From Nyssa sinensis (Eukaryota; Streptophyta; Magnoliopsida; Cornales; Nyssaceae): a stretch of DNA of 64,000 bases. Positions 46,817-59,177 of this stretch are shown piece by piece. The notes under the pieces were generated by a model that was not told the origin of the DNA, searched no databases, and worked only from the letters and a program-made list of their open reading frames with translations. Each line of letters begins with the position of its first letter. The first letter of the stretch is position 1. The DNA lies in NCBI GenBank assembly GCA_008638375.1, contig CM018035.1, positions 25,589,807 to 25,653,806 on the forward strand. Reading direction: 5' to 3'. The position numbers and the translations under genes were made by a program.

Positions 46817-47296
46817 GGATAATTATATTAATATTTTAAATTTATTTTTTTTTATAATTACGTTGATCTTTTTTGAAATTTTTAAAATTATATTGACTTT
46901 TTTACTTTACCTGATAATATGCAGATATTTTTCTCTAGTCAATTTTTTTTTTTCAAAATAAAAATTGTTTCTTTTAGTTATTTTTTTTTCATTTTTCTAA
47001 TTTTGACCAAATTTTTCTAATTTTTTTAAAGATATTTTTATTTAAAAATAAATTTAAGGTAAATGACTTATTTTTATTTTATATAAAAATAAATTTAAAG
47101 TTTTTATCAATATTTATTTAAAAAATAAAAAAAATTGGTCAAAATTGGTCAAAATTAAAAAAAAAACATAAAAGGGATAGTTTTGTCATTCTAAAGAAAA
47201 AAATTGACTGAAACGGTGTATCTGTATATTATCAGGTACAATAGAGGAGGTCAATGTAATTGTCAGAAATCTCATGATAGGTCAGTGTAATTTACC
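46817..47296. mobile_element. Foldback (MITE-like) element, copy 2
   Basis: ACCTGATAATATGCAGATAT in the left arm is mirrored by ATATCTG-type text (TCTGTATATTATCAGGT) in the right arm. The right end is GTCAGTGTAATTTACCC; the left end GGATAATTATATTAA is more decayed. The centre has AATAAATTTAAGG...AATAAATTTAAAG. Same family as 37192-37720 and 54904-55366. Confidence 0.75.
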
Positions 47297-47340
47297 CAAA
47301 AAATATTTATTTGAAATGCAACTATAAATAGTTGGTTAGT

Positions 47341-47368
<28 letters not shown>
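47341..47368. repeat. (AT)n microsatellite
   Basis: Short AT tract next to foldback copy 2. Confidence 0.9.
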
Positions 47369-47372
<4 letters not shown>

Positions 47373-48182
47373 TTATATATGTTTATGATTAATATATGTA
47401 TTATATAAGAATTTCATGCTAATCACCTAATTTCAAATTTCGGGTACTTTCAAGGGTTACACTACAAAAGAATCCGAGCAATTAGAATTAGGCTTGAATA
47501 AAAACAGATTTGTATTCGTTGCGCTTACTAGTTTTCTTCTTAAAAAATAAATACAACTATGTTCACTATTATATATATTTTATATTAATTTACTTACTAT
47601 AATTAATGTATAACCTATTATATCTTATAAATATACATACTATTTATTAAATAAAGAGAATATAAGGAAATTGATATTACGTAATATTTTTTTTATCAAA
47701 GACCAATAAACAAACAGATTTACCACAATCAAATTGACTTCCTTGATAAACAATTAGATATGGTTATGTTACTACGTTTTGTGCCTTTCATTATTAGAAT
47801 GACTTGCTTGAGCTTGGTTTGCACACTCTATACTTTGACAAACCAAGACGTGATGGTTACACTCTCAAAACTATGTTCCAAACAGGGCGTTGATAGTGTG
47901 TTTGGTTTAGGAAAAAAAAAGAAGAAAATGTTTTATTCAGTTAGGAAAAAATAAATAGTGTTAGCCCATATTCTTATTTTGATAAATAGAAAAAAGAAAA
48001 GAAAAGAAAGAATAGTTTTGAAAAAAAAATTAAAGAAATAAAACAAAGGAATGAATGTTCTTATTATTCGAGTAAAAATGGTAAAACACTTGATTTAAAA
48101 AATAGGAACAATATAACTAACATTTTTTATCCCTTCCACCGGTCTCCCACTTTATAAGGATAGTATAAGGAGGTTTTAAGCC

Positions 48183-48219
<37 letters not shown>

Positions 48220-49312
48220 CTTTTTCTTTGCTTGTTTAACTTTAAACTAAACATGAAATAATATTTTAATAAACCCTTTTCCTATCATTTCATTTCCTTC
48301 CAATTCTTTCATCCAAAATAATTATAAGTCAAATAAAATAAAATGAAGTTTTAGAGCAAATATGATGATCAAATTGCCCCATAAATTCATGTTACAAAAA
48401 AAGAGTCTTCCAATAATGGAAGAAAAATTGTATGAATTTTATTACAGCATGTACGAATCATAAACATGTGAAAGCTACAATATTCATAAATATTAATTCA
48501 ACGATAGTCACGTATTTGTATGGCATGTCAATCGACATATCTTAGTCTCCAATAATACGTTATTCTTTACAAGGAGATGGGGATAGTCTTTTACTCTCTC
48601 CTCTGCCTTTCGTTACTAAGTCTAGTGAGAAAGTTGCAACTAATTAAGTGAAAGTAAGGACAAACTCTTATATTTTTAACCAAAGTGCAAGTTTTTACCC
48701 ATAAAAAACTACTAATAAAAGAGTCCATACTTAATCGTAACATCTATAACAATGTCTTAAACGATAACATGTAATTAAGGTGCACCAAACTCAACATACT
48801 CTTATGATCACTGTCAATAAATTGAGTTCATCTTATCTACTTTCTTCCAATTAAGCATTCTAATTAATTCGATTTTTCACAAAAATAAAATATAATTAGA
48901 TACGCTAGCCACATAAAAGTAAAAATATTACATTGTCCCACTTCAGCTACATAATTCATTATCAAAGTTTTTGTAAAATATTTTATTTTTTAAAATGACA
49001 TTCCATATTAAACTAGAAGAAAGTTTTATGTAGCCACAAAGTGAAAAATAAACAAAATGCTTTAGAGAACACTACGTTAAAACATTTTCTTTAGTCTAAC
49101 AAAACTATAAGCACCCAATCATGCAAGTCATTATACCTAAATGACATAAAACCTACATAATCAAAGTACTCACAATCTTACCAACTTAGGTTATGCGTAT
49201 GGATGTGTTGTATGAAAATTACATTCCATCTGTGATCAGCATACCTATTTTCAAATTCGTCCAACCTTCCATCCTATTACGAGACTAATCATGCTATGAC
49301 ATTCAACGCTTA
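47369..49312. other. AT-rich intergenic sequence, no gene seen
   Basis: (CT)n at 48186-48215. No coding motif recognised. Confidence 0.45.
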
Positions 49313-49725
49313 AGCCTTTGTTTGGAAGTTTTGGAGAGAAAAAGAAAAGAAAAAAAAAGTGTTAGTCTTCAACTTGTTTAAATATTTATGACAGAAATTA
49401 GAAGAAAATAATTATTTTTTCTTTGAATAGTTAGTAAGAGAGAAAAGAAAAGAAAGTGTATAAATTATTTGATAATTAAATCCATTTTGTTATAAAACTA
49501 ATTTTTAACACACACATTTAAGAGTATATTTGGTATTTTAAAAATAAAAAAAGTTTATTTTCTCTCCAAATATCTCAATTTTTGGAGAAATTGGAGAAGT
49601 GCACATCTTTGTCTCCATATCTTTTCTTTTCTCTTTTACCTAAACATCCAAACAAGATATTTGTTTATCTCTCCATCTCAAACTTTTCTTTTCTCTCCAA
49701 ATCTCTCAATCCAAACAAAGCATAA
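49313..49725. mobile_element. MITE with GTTTGGA-type inverted ends, PIF/Harbinger-like
   Basis: The left end GCCTTTGTTTGGA...TTTTGGAGAGAAAA pairs with the right end TTTTCTCTCCAAATC...TCCAAACAAAGCA. TAA stands directly outside both ends, as a three-base target duplication (TWA) of the PIF/Harbinger type would. About 410 bases, no coding capacity. Class assignment is inference from ends only. Confidence 0.65.
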
Positions 49726-50500
49726 GACTGGTGAATGTCTTGGGTAACAAACTTTTCTCGTAGGTGGAAAACTCATATACTATACAAGTAAAACCTTCCT
49801 TGTTGGTGAGAACATGTATATTGTATGAGTAAAAAACTACTCTTATATAAGTAAAAGTTATCCTCATAAGTGAAAACTTATATACTGTGTGAGTGAAAAC
49901 AACCATCATGTTTAATGTATTAATAAGCTTTTAAGTCTTTAACTATCGTTTCTCAATTGGGTCCCCTTCCATAAACAACTAAACAAACAAATGTGCACAA
50001 TAATATATGACAATATTCTTAAAAATAATAATAATTCTTTTTCCTTTAAACCATAAAATAATCGCGTTTGCTAACCTACCACCAATTGTCTATGTTCACT
50101 ACATGGCAGTATAAATGATAACATTCTTTCCCCATTGAAAAATCCAATAAGCATATGTGCCTAAAAAACTTACAGGCTAACATCATGCTCAACCAATAAA
50201 AAGAAAGAATGAATTACTCCCACTAAACAAGTATATCAATGCTAAAAACCAACCGTATGAAGGTAATAAGTTGCTCAGAATACTAGCAAGCAAGCAAACT
50301 CATATCTAGTGGGAAAGCACTAAAAGGAACACAATGCAACAAAAACTAAAAAGAATGGCTCAAAGATGAGCAAGATAATGCGAGTTGGGGGTATTGGCTT
50401 AAAATCAGGTTGGGTGAAATTGAGCACCAGACTTGATTTTCTCAATGGGGATCGAAAGAGAATTGAAAAAAATCTCAACAGAGCAATCCTTATATGATAT
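49726..50500. other. Intergenic sequence with degenerate short repeats
   Basis: GTGAAAACTYATATACT-like blocks recur at about 49763, 49805 and 49868 with irregular spacing. No gene seen. Confidence 0.4.
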
Positions 50501-51560
50501 GGTCCAAAAATGACCATTATATTAGGAGTCGTAGGTTTCGGCCATAGATGTTGAAATCAAGCTTTCATCGTCCCACAAGCCACCAAAATAATCGAAAAGT
50601 GCTCTACTGGAGTAGTATAGTTGACTGGAGACAATAGGGATCGAAATCGAATTACATCAAGCCACGAAATAGCATTTGAAACTTTAGGGTTTCAGTGCTA
50701 TAGTGGTCGAGTTGTTGAAGAAGAATGGTATAAACGCAATGTTGTGTCATTTTGGACCTGTCCTTAAAATCCCTCAAAGACTGTTCGGTAACTAGGAGCA
50801 ATTGATTTAGAATATCAGGATTAGATACCCGTAGTATGGTTAATTGTTTGAATCAAGAATAAGGCCTATTTAGCCATACGAATAATTGATTGACATTGGT
50901 TTAGGTTGGTCCTTAATCTGAATAACGCCAGATTAAGGATAATGGCATGTTGGGGGACAAGGGCGTAAGTGAATTTTTGAAAATTAGATTTTGACTTCAA
51001 AAGTTTGGGAAAATTATGTTATGACCGTAGAAAAATAAAAATTTTGTCATTTTTGTGCCTAAAATTTTCAAAAATTACGCATTAGCCCCTAAACTTTAAA
51101 AAAATTGACCTTAGAATTTCAAGTAAATTATGAAATAACCCCACATAAATGAATTTTTGTCAAATATAATGTTCCTTTAAAATAATAAAAACTCTTTCAA
51201 TCATGCCCTTATGCATAAAATAAGCCATACAAAGCCAACTTAAGATTTGGAAGCAGCCAATTTAAGGGTTTTCGACATTTCGGACTCAATGGTATAGTCC
51301 ATTTGAAAATATTAGAGTCTAAAATATATGAACAAATAAAGTGTAAGAATTCCATATGAGTCCTAAAGACATAATTATGCTACCAAATTAATTCCAAAAA
51401 TATAGGGGACCCATACTAAGGTTTTTAGGGACCTCTTAACTCAAAAATGAGGTCCAATGTCACATTTTGAAACACACCCTATGTGGATTGCAGATTGCGA
51501 CTAGCTGTAAAGCCTTCAATTTGGATCCAAGTTAAATGCATTTGTATAATTTTTAGTTTG
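50500..51560 (+). mobile_element. Relic of a long LTR of the A-D super-group
   Basis: Order and wording follow the middle of LTRs B-D: a GTAGGTTTCGG block, runs of 'AACCCCTAGAACTTT'-like text (51020-51150), then a hairpin module GGACT...AGTCC (51282-51300) after TTCGACATTT, and a second half-module near 51430. Neither LTR end is preserved. Confidence 0.55.
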
Positions 51561-52350
51561 TAGTGGAATTTCATTGTAATTAAGTTTTTTTTTTTAATGC
51601 AATTAACAGAGCTTTACTATTTAGAACTTATACATGGTTCATAACTCATCATAGTTACATTTTCGTGAGCCTATTACATACATACATTTCAAGACTAACA
51701 ATTTTACTATTACAGGTTTGGTAGTCCATCATGCTTCTTGCTCTATGTTGCGGTCTATTCTTGACTTGCCATCCATATGATAACTAAACACTTTACGCTG
51801 TACTCTCGCAAGGTTTCATATAGGCTTAGAGTTCTTCACTATCATGGCTTACTATCATTTCCTTTCTCTAGAATACACTTGAAATATACACTTGTAAAGT
51901 CATGCATTGTAACACTTACACCCAGATGAATTGGGTAATTTTTGTACTATGTATTAAAAGCCATATTAATGAACAACCTTTTGAAAATTCCTTGGGCAAT
52001 ATGTATAGTGTTATTTCATGAACTAGGGTTAGAAAATTACCCTAACCTAAAGATGGCTATTACCCTAGAAGACCATAACTTAAGGTAGGAATAAAATTTA
52101 ACCTAACTACATGTAAACCTGACCTAACCTAGGTTAATGGGGTTAATTGATCAAGTACATCACTAACCTAAGTTGAAAAAAATTATACACAAAAAATCAT
52201 GGATTGTTTAATAAATAATTATAAAATAAAATAAAATAATATATATAATTAACTCATCATGTGACTTGCACATGATGAGAGAGGAGAGGGAAAAACACAC
52301 ACATTGGTGTGTGTATATAGGTGTATGTGTGTGTGTGTATATATATATAG
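51561..52350. other. No gene seen
   Basis: AT-rich, (TG)n and (TA)n near 52325-52350. A TAACCTAACCT-like repeat (about 52025-52150) is not telomeric (the plant telomere unit is TTTAGGG). Confidence 0.45.
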
Positions 52351-52401
52351 GATGAATTACACTGATCTCCCCTGAGATTTCTGACCATTACATTAATCTC
52401 C
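52351..52401. mobile_element. Outer left arm of foldback copy 3 (split)
   Basis: GAATTACACTGATCTCCCCTGAG...TTAATCTCC is the outer left arm of the foldback family. The inner part of the same arm resumes at 54904, so the element appears to have been split by about 2.5 kb. Confidence 0.55.
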
Positions 52402-52859
52402 TTTGTAATGTTCTGTAATTTTGTAACATAAAATAAGTAGATTAAAATATTAGTAATATATTATTATGGTGTATAATTGATTTATAATATCAAATAATGG
52501 GTTATAAAATTTTTGAAGATTATTGGAGCTTATTTAAACCTATTAAATGATTATAAGGGTAAGATAGTCATTTTTTCATCTTCGCAGGTCTACATGAGTG
52601 TAATACCCAAGAAATATTTTTAAAATGGATATAAGAGACCATATAATATTAATTGAGTTAAAGGAATGAAGAGATTATACATTGAATGAACAAAAATAGA
52701 CATTGTAGGAAAACAGGGAAAGTAGTTTAATGAAGGGTATAATGGTAATTGGACACATGAAACCCTAAAGTCTAATTTTCACACTATAAAAGGCCCCATA
52801 GCTGATTGAGAGGGCTCATTTCTCTCATTCTCTCATGTCGCCTCTCTAGGGCTTCGATG

Positions 52860-52894
<35 letters not shown>

Positions 52895-54903
52895 TTTCCT
52901 TTAATTTCTCTTGAATCCATGGCATTTTAAAGCTATATAAGGCTAAGATTATCAACTTCGAGTGCTTATACACAAGATTCTACCTAGAGTTTTCAAGATT
53001 CAAGCTACGATGTTCAGAAATCCAGCTAAGGTTTAGAAATCTACGAGATTTGAGGTGAGGGTTTCTAACCTAAAGATGAGATGAGAGTGTGAATGTGCAT
53101 GATATGTGATATATATGTTTTTTATGGTGTGAAATTCATGTTTATTTGGTTTTGTGGTGGTAGAAATGATGGCACTATGTCAATCTATGTCCTTATGTGC
53201 GGTTGGTTCTATTTTCTACCTTCTTATCTTCTTCTTTGTGTTCAAAGTCTTTTGGATCGTTCATTAAATGTTATGTGATGAACAGATTTTGATTTCTTGG
53301 TATACATGAACCCTAATACATGTTATGCCTACCATATGTTTGCTAAAATGTGTCTATGTGTTATGTTTCATCTTTGTGATGCGTAATCTTGATAAATGGA
53401 CTATATTATGAGTGTTACGTGACAAACACATAAATGTATGCTTGTTTAGGTGGAGATTCTTGAAGAATAAATTATAAAGTTGAGATTGTGAATTATAGAT
53501 GTGTGAATTGGATTGTCATTCATAACTTGTCACTACTCGAGCACAAGCATCCATGTGGCACCACTTAAGTTTGTCCTTTTGTTAGATTCCTCTACGAGGG
53601 CGTTGTTTTAACCCCCTACTAGTTGTAGGAAAGGGCTAGGAGCCTAGTTAAAAGATTCAAGATTTATGAAAATGCATATTTTTGGCATTCTAGTGGAGTT
53701 TTGGGCATGATTGGCATTCTAGTAGTGTTGGATGTTATAGATAAATTTTAATTATTCAATTTGGGTATTTTTTAAAGCTTGTATATATATATATATGTCA
53801 TGAAATAAGAGGAGAAAGATAAAAGATTTTGGTGTAATTTAAGTATAAACTATGAACATCCTTTCTGTAATCATAAACCCTTATTATTAAAGTGATGTGA
53901 AAATATGAATGAAATAATGAATGTGTGTGTTGTATTCAAGTGAAAATCAAGTGCTTGAAAACCCTATTTATAATGATTGTAAATGATTGATTTAATCCTA
54001 GGTAATTATATACAATAAGGTGTTTTATGTTAGAAATATTTTTCCTATGTTGTATAAATACTTGGTGAATAAAGAACCCAAAAGGAGGCAAAAAGGAATC
54101 ACAAATTAGCTGGTTGAAGTTGTTCAACGACCAATTCAGTCGACTGGGGATGTCTTTCAGTTGATTGGGAATTAGAACAAATCGACCAAAACTAATAGAA
54201 GTTGAAGAAACTATGAATCCCGAACTATCAGTCGACTGAATGGGAGAATCAATCGACTGGAAGGTCAAATGAAACTCACAGAAGCTGAAGAACCCATAAA
54301 TCCCAAACCATCAGTCGATTGAATGGAAGAATCAATCGACTTGTATCTAGACTCAATCGACTGGAAGGTCGACTGAAACTTATAGACTCTCAATTCTGCT
54401 CTGCACTCTACTACCTAGACAACACAATTATTGGAAACCTTATTTACATTAAATGTCATTTAAGTAAATAGTTTTCATGTACTTAAGACATTATAATGTA
54501 AATAAGAAAGTACCCCTATTTGGAACCAATAAAATAGTCCCAAGGCCTAATTCATTAAGAATAAAAAGTCAACTCCCTTCCAAAAACAAAATTTTGAAAT
54601 TTATAAAAATGTTACCTTGGACCATAACTAGTTGGGTGGGTTACCTTATAGCTAAAATTCATTAAAAACCATTTTTAGACTATTGGACACCTAAGGAAAA
54701 ATTACCGGGATTTTTGCAACGCCAATTCTAAGGGTTTTAAATAACTAATTTTCTAGGCTTTAGCACGATATCAAATTGGTCAAACCTAAGTGTTCGAGAA
54801 TCCGGTTAACTCCCATTGACATGATCAACTTGAGATATCATCTATTAATATTCCTTGATAATTTTTTATCACTTCTTAAGTCTTTGGAACTCGAGTCATG
54901 ACA
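52402..54903 (+). mobile_element. Candidate solo LTR F, inside foldback copy 3
   Basis: It ends GAGTCATGACA at 54903, like the A-D LTRs. Bordering bases TCTCC (52397-52401) and TCTCT (54904-54908) would be a target duplication with one mismatch. Alternatively the LTR starts at 52599, where TGTAATACCC is typical of this super-group; then no duplication is seen. It contains a TATAAAAGG box (52787-52795), a (CT)n tract (52860-52887), and a palindrome cluster. No coding domain. Left boundary uncertain. Confidence 0.5.
54130..54380. repeat. Cluster of CAGTCGACTG palindromes with an 83-base tandem repeat
   Basis: CAGTCGACTG is perfect at 54137 and 54229, with variants CAGTCGATTG and AATCGACTG at several other places. 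The block beginning AGAAGTTGAAGAA (54198) is repeated as AGAAGCTGAAGAA (54281), period 83. It recalls palindrome arrays in Sirevirus LTRs. Confidence 0.65.
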
Positions 54904-55366
54904 TCTCTAAGTTTTATGAAATTATGCTGACCTCCTAAACTTTACCTTGACAATATTCAAATGCCCCATTCTAGTCAATTTTTTTCTTCAAAATGACAAA
55001 ATTGTCCCTTTTATTTATTTATTTCTGCATTTTTTTTTAATTTTGACCATTTTTTTCTAACTTTTTAAAACAACTTTATTCAAAAATAAATTTAAGGTAA
55101 ATAACATAATTTTATTTTATATAAAAATTAATTTAAGGTTTTTATCAATATTTATTTAGAAAATGAAAAATAATTGGTCAAAATTTAAAACATTTGAAAA
55201 AAATAAAATAGAAATAGGTAGTTTTGTCATTTTGAAGAAAAAGTTAACTAGACGGGGTATCTGTATATTTTCAAGTAAAGCAGGGGGAGGTCAATATAAT
55301 TTTCAAAACCTGAGGAGAGGTCAGTGTAATTGTCAAAAATCTCAAGAGAGGTTAGTGTAATTTACC
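54904..55366. mobile_element. Foldback (MITE-like) element copy 3, main part
   Basis: The inner left arm (GAAATTATGCTGACCTCC, TCAAAATGACAAAATTGTCCC) mirrors the right arm (GTTTTGTCATTTTGAAG, GAGGTCAATATAATTTTC). The complete right arm ends AGTGTAATTTACCG. The outer left arm is displaced to 52351-52401. Confidence 0.7.
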
Positions 55367-55368
55367 GA

Positions 55369-55424
<56 letters not shown>
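55369..55424. repeat. (TG)n(TA)n microsatellite
   Basis: TG units to 55395 then TA units, directly after foldback copy 3. Confidence 0.95.
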
Positions 55425-55426
<2 letters not shown>

Positions 55427-57354
55427 AGGGGAATTGGAAAAGGAACATGCATGCATGCAATTGCTATAGAATCTCCATGTGCACAACCACTATAACAGCC
55501 CAACAGCTACTACAACCTGCACAACCACTTTAGTCACCTCAAAGTTTCATTTTTGACTTAGAAAACCTTAGATGTTAAAGAAATTTGTCTATAAATGCAA
55601 GCATGGGAAAACATGCATCTCACCTGTAGAAACTAAGTGAGAAAGGGAGAGAAATTCATGAGAAATGAGACTGGATTGCTACTTAGACAAAGAGAAAAGG
55701 AAAAGAGAGAAAGTAAAGAAAAATTCAGATTTCATTCAAACTAGGTTAGAATCCAATTCCTTTAATTCCTTTAGTTTTATGAATGCTTTAGGAACAATTT
55801 ATAGCTTGAATGAAGTTTTAGAGAACCCTAGAATGGTCTGTTCTAATAGGAACAACCATTGATAGACCTTCAAATATGACTTTGAATCAACTTGAATATT
55901 AGTTGTTTCTAAGATTAAGACCTTGTTCTATATTTTATAAGGATAAAAAATGACTTAGATTGCAACCACAAAGCTCAAGAATGAGCTTATAACAGTGAGT
56001 TACAGGTTTTAGGTCAAAACTATAAATCACAGAATTGGGCACCAGCTCAATTTTAATTATAGTGGCTTGAAGCTTTTACCAAGAGGGTTCCATAGCAACA
56101 AGAACAAACTCATTTGGTTGAATATTCACTAAGAAAAACCTAGTTGTAGGTCACGATATCAAAACATTGACACCCTATTTCCAGCCTAATTCGAAATATC
56201 AAATGAATGACAAAAAAGCTAAGTTAAAGCCCTAAAAGATTATTAGAATTGATAGGGAGCTTTGAATCAGCCCCAGAAACCACCAAAATAGAGACTAAAA
56301 TTTCTAGGGTTTTTTAACGTATTAGGGGTGATTGGGTGAAGAAGACGAAGTTAACTCGGCTAACTTGGGTGAGTCAGCCAAGCCCTTTGTCACATCCCAA
56401 ACCCTACCCTATCCAAGTTAGGGGTAGTGACCAGCCTTTGTCTACATATTTGTCCCTCCAATCTTTGCAATCTTTGAATTTTATAGTATTCTCCTTTGAA
56501 ATATCGTACTTTCAATTTTAGTAACGTACTTTGTAAGAAACCTTTAAACCTCTGATCTTATATACTTAACAACATTTTAAACAATAATCCCAAGGATAGA
56601 GTTTAAAGGGCTCTAAGGACAAATTGAGCAATTGTAGCACCTATCGCCAAAAAAATAAGGCAATTAGGACAGTGTAAGGAAAATTACCTCAATAAAGGAC
56701 CTTTTCGAGTTCCTTAAGACATTATGTTAGGACTTGACCTTAACTAGGTTTTACAACTAACCTGATCATGAGTCAAGTTGACTTAACCTAAGGCAATGAA
56801 GCTAATTGGTCAAGTGATCAATACATCACCGACACAAAGAAAGGGGAGATATTAATACCAAGTATTGAGAATTAATAAATCATTATTTTATTTATTAATG
56901 AGGGAAAAGTGGAGAAAAAACAAAATAAATACATAAGATGCTGGTAAAAATAAAATAAAAATATATTAAATTATTTTAAGTATTATGTGAACTATACATA
57001 ATACTAGATGCCAAATACATATACTCAAGTGTGGATATATGTGTATCTATAAGTATGAATAATTAAAATAAAAATGAAGGAAAAATGATTTAGACCATCA
57101 TGTGACTTGCACATGATGGGGAAAGATGATGCACATTATATATGTGTTAGTGTATGCATGTGAATATACATACATATATATATATATATATGAATATAAA
57201 AAGAGGTAACTTGTTGGGGGAAAAAGAGGAGGAAAAGAGGGGAAGTGCCCTATGTCAACCTAAAAAGCTACCTATAGTAACCCTAAAAGGCTACAATTCA
57301 GCCATTAAAGGATAGAGAAAGAGAAAGAGAGAGAGTGAAATGTATATAAATATG
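55425..57354. other. Unassigned repeat-like sequence, no gene seen
   Basis: A CTATAAATGCAAGC box at 55590-55603 with a GA-rich stretch after it, and TGTCACATCCCAAACCC at 56388 (like an LTR end of this super-group on the minus strand), suggest retroelement pieces, but neither a second end nor coding domains were found. (AT)n near 57174-57192. Confidence 0.4.
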
Positions 57355-59177
57355 TGTAACACCCTAACCCGAAATATCGGGTAATGTGACACGTATTACG
57401 AGGTAATGAATTGTAGTTGAAAATTAACTACAAACAAACCGAGAGTTGAAGAGTACCCAAATAATTATATCTCTATATGCATTATATTATGTGTATAGTA
57501 TATACATATGATTGTGATATGTATATTAACATAAGAAAAATACACACACTAAGTGTGTATTTGGGTATGTATAGTTTAAAATATGTATATATATATATAT
57601 AAACATATATACACATGTAAATAAATATATGTATATATATATATACATGTAAGTATATATATGTGTGTGCAGAACTGTGAAAAGGTATGAGTGAGTGTTG
57701 GTTGTGTGTGTATTGTGAGTGTGTGTTAGTGCGTGCTTAATATAATATATATACATAACACAAAATATCAAGCCAAGAATTAAATGAAAAGCTGAAATGG
57801 AAAAAAGTAGAATTAAATGGATTGGGAAGTCTAGTTAGGGCTATGAAGGGATAGAGAGAGGAAGAGAAAGAGATGGTGGTGGGAATTTGTTTAAAAACAA
57901 AGGCATGCACTGCATGCTCATCTCTTAAGAAAAGAATCAAAAGGAAAGGGAGCAAGAAGTTAGAAAGAAGTATTCAGAAGGAAAAAGGAGAAGAGAATCA
58001 AGAGAAAAAGGTGAGAAAATATTGAAACTGTATTTTCTCTCTCTAAAATATTTTGCATGTATGTAAGTAGTTTAAGCTTTGTTATGCATATATGATGCTT
58101 AGAATATGTTTAAACTAAATCAAGCATGAAATTAGATCTTAAAAATAGTTAAAAACACAAGACCCACGAGAAACCACCATTGATGGACCATGCTTAGAGC
58201 AGGTCTGAATCAATGGCAACCAAACCCCATTTAATCTATTGGGACCTCAACTAGACCCTTCAAGTGTTTTAAAAACACTAGACTGCTACCAAGAATACTA
58301 AAAAAAACCCTAGAAATGGGAGTTGCAGGTTTCGGGTTTGAAACCCAGCCTCTAAAATGGACTCCTAAACCAAGTTTATGGAATGGGAATATGAAGCCCT
58401 ATGAACAAGGAACACAACAAGCCAACTCCCATGAAGTTTCATGGAGAAATGGTATTTACAAGATTGAAAACCGTGGGGTGTGTAAGTGACTAACCAACCT
58501 TTTTGAATCAGATTCGATCCCTTAAATGAATGCCAAAACCCTCTTTGATGTTCCAGAAGTGATTTAGAATGAAAACAGTAAGAAATCATCAAGCCAAAAC
58601 TCACAAAATTCGAAGTTTAGAACTTCGGATATTAGGGCAATAGTGATTGAACGAAGGAGGAAGACGATGAGTGAACTCGCTCACTCGTTTGAAACGAGTG
58701 TGTGGACTCGGGACACGTGGTGGCTTTCAAAGCTGCCACCGCATTAATTGGGCGACATCGTTTTTGGGCTTAAGGGTTTTAAAACCCTAATTTAACCTAT
58801 TTGGTTACGAGGTTTAGGCTCAATTTAATAACCTACACGCGAAGGGGGATGACCTATCCACGGATAAGGCCTTTATACGCCGTTTGGGTCAAGAAAAATA
58901 AAAAAAAATAAGGGGCCGTAGCCCCTGAGGTTCGAATGCCCGACCTTCCTCATGAACCAAGGGTTCTTACCACGTGGACACGCATGCGTGTGTTATGTAA
59001 ATGGGAAAGAATATATATAATATATAGAATAAAAATAAGGAAAAATAAAAGGGTGCTGCGCGTCTTGGGACTCGAATAGGGAACCAAGAGGAAGAAATGG
59101 TACATGCGAACCGTTTTGGACAGGACAATCCTGTGCCAAATTAATGCACAAATATATATATATATATATATCTATAT
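57355..59177 (+). mobile_element. Truncated LTR of the D type
   Basis: Starts TGTAACACCCTAACCC...ATATCGGGTAATGTGACACG, aligned with the start of solo LTR D (TGTAATACCCCGACCC...ATATCGGGTCATATGGCACG). Similarity continues through ACCTCAACTAGAC and GTTTCGGGTTT blocks (about 58250-58345 against 19200-19300). It stops where LTR E starts, so its 3' part is missing or lies beyond E. Confidence 0.7.

Noticed and set aside
52025..52150. TAACCTAACC-like repeats, considered as interstitial telomere
   Set aside because: Irregular and not the TTTAGGG/CCCTAAA unit.
56388..56420. TGTCACATCCCAAACCC, resembling a reversed LTR end
   Set aside because: No matching TGTAAY start found on the same strand, no duplication; left as unassigned.
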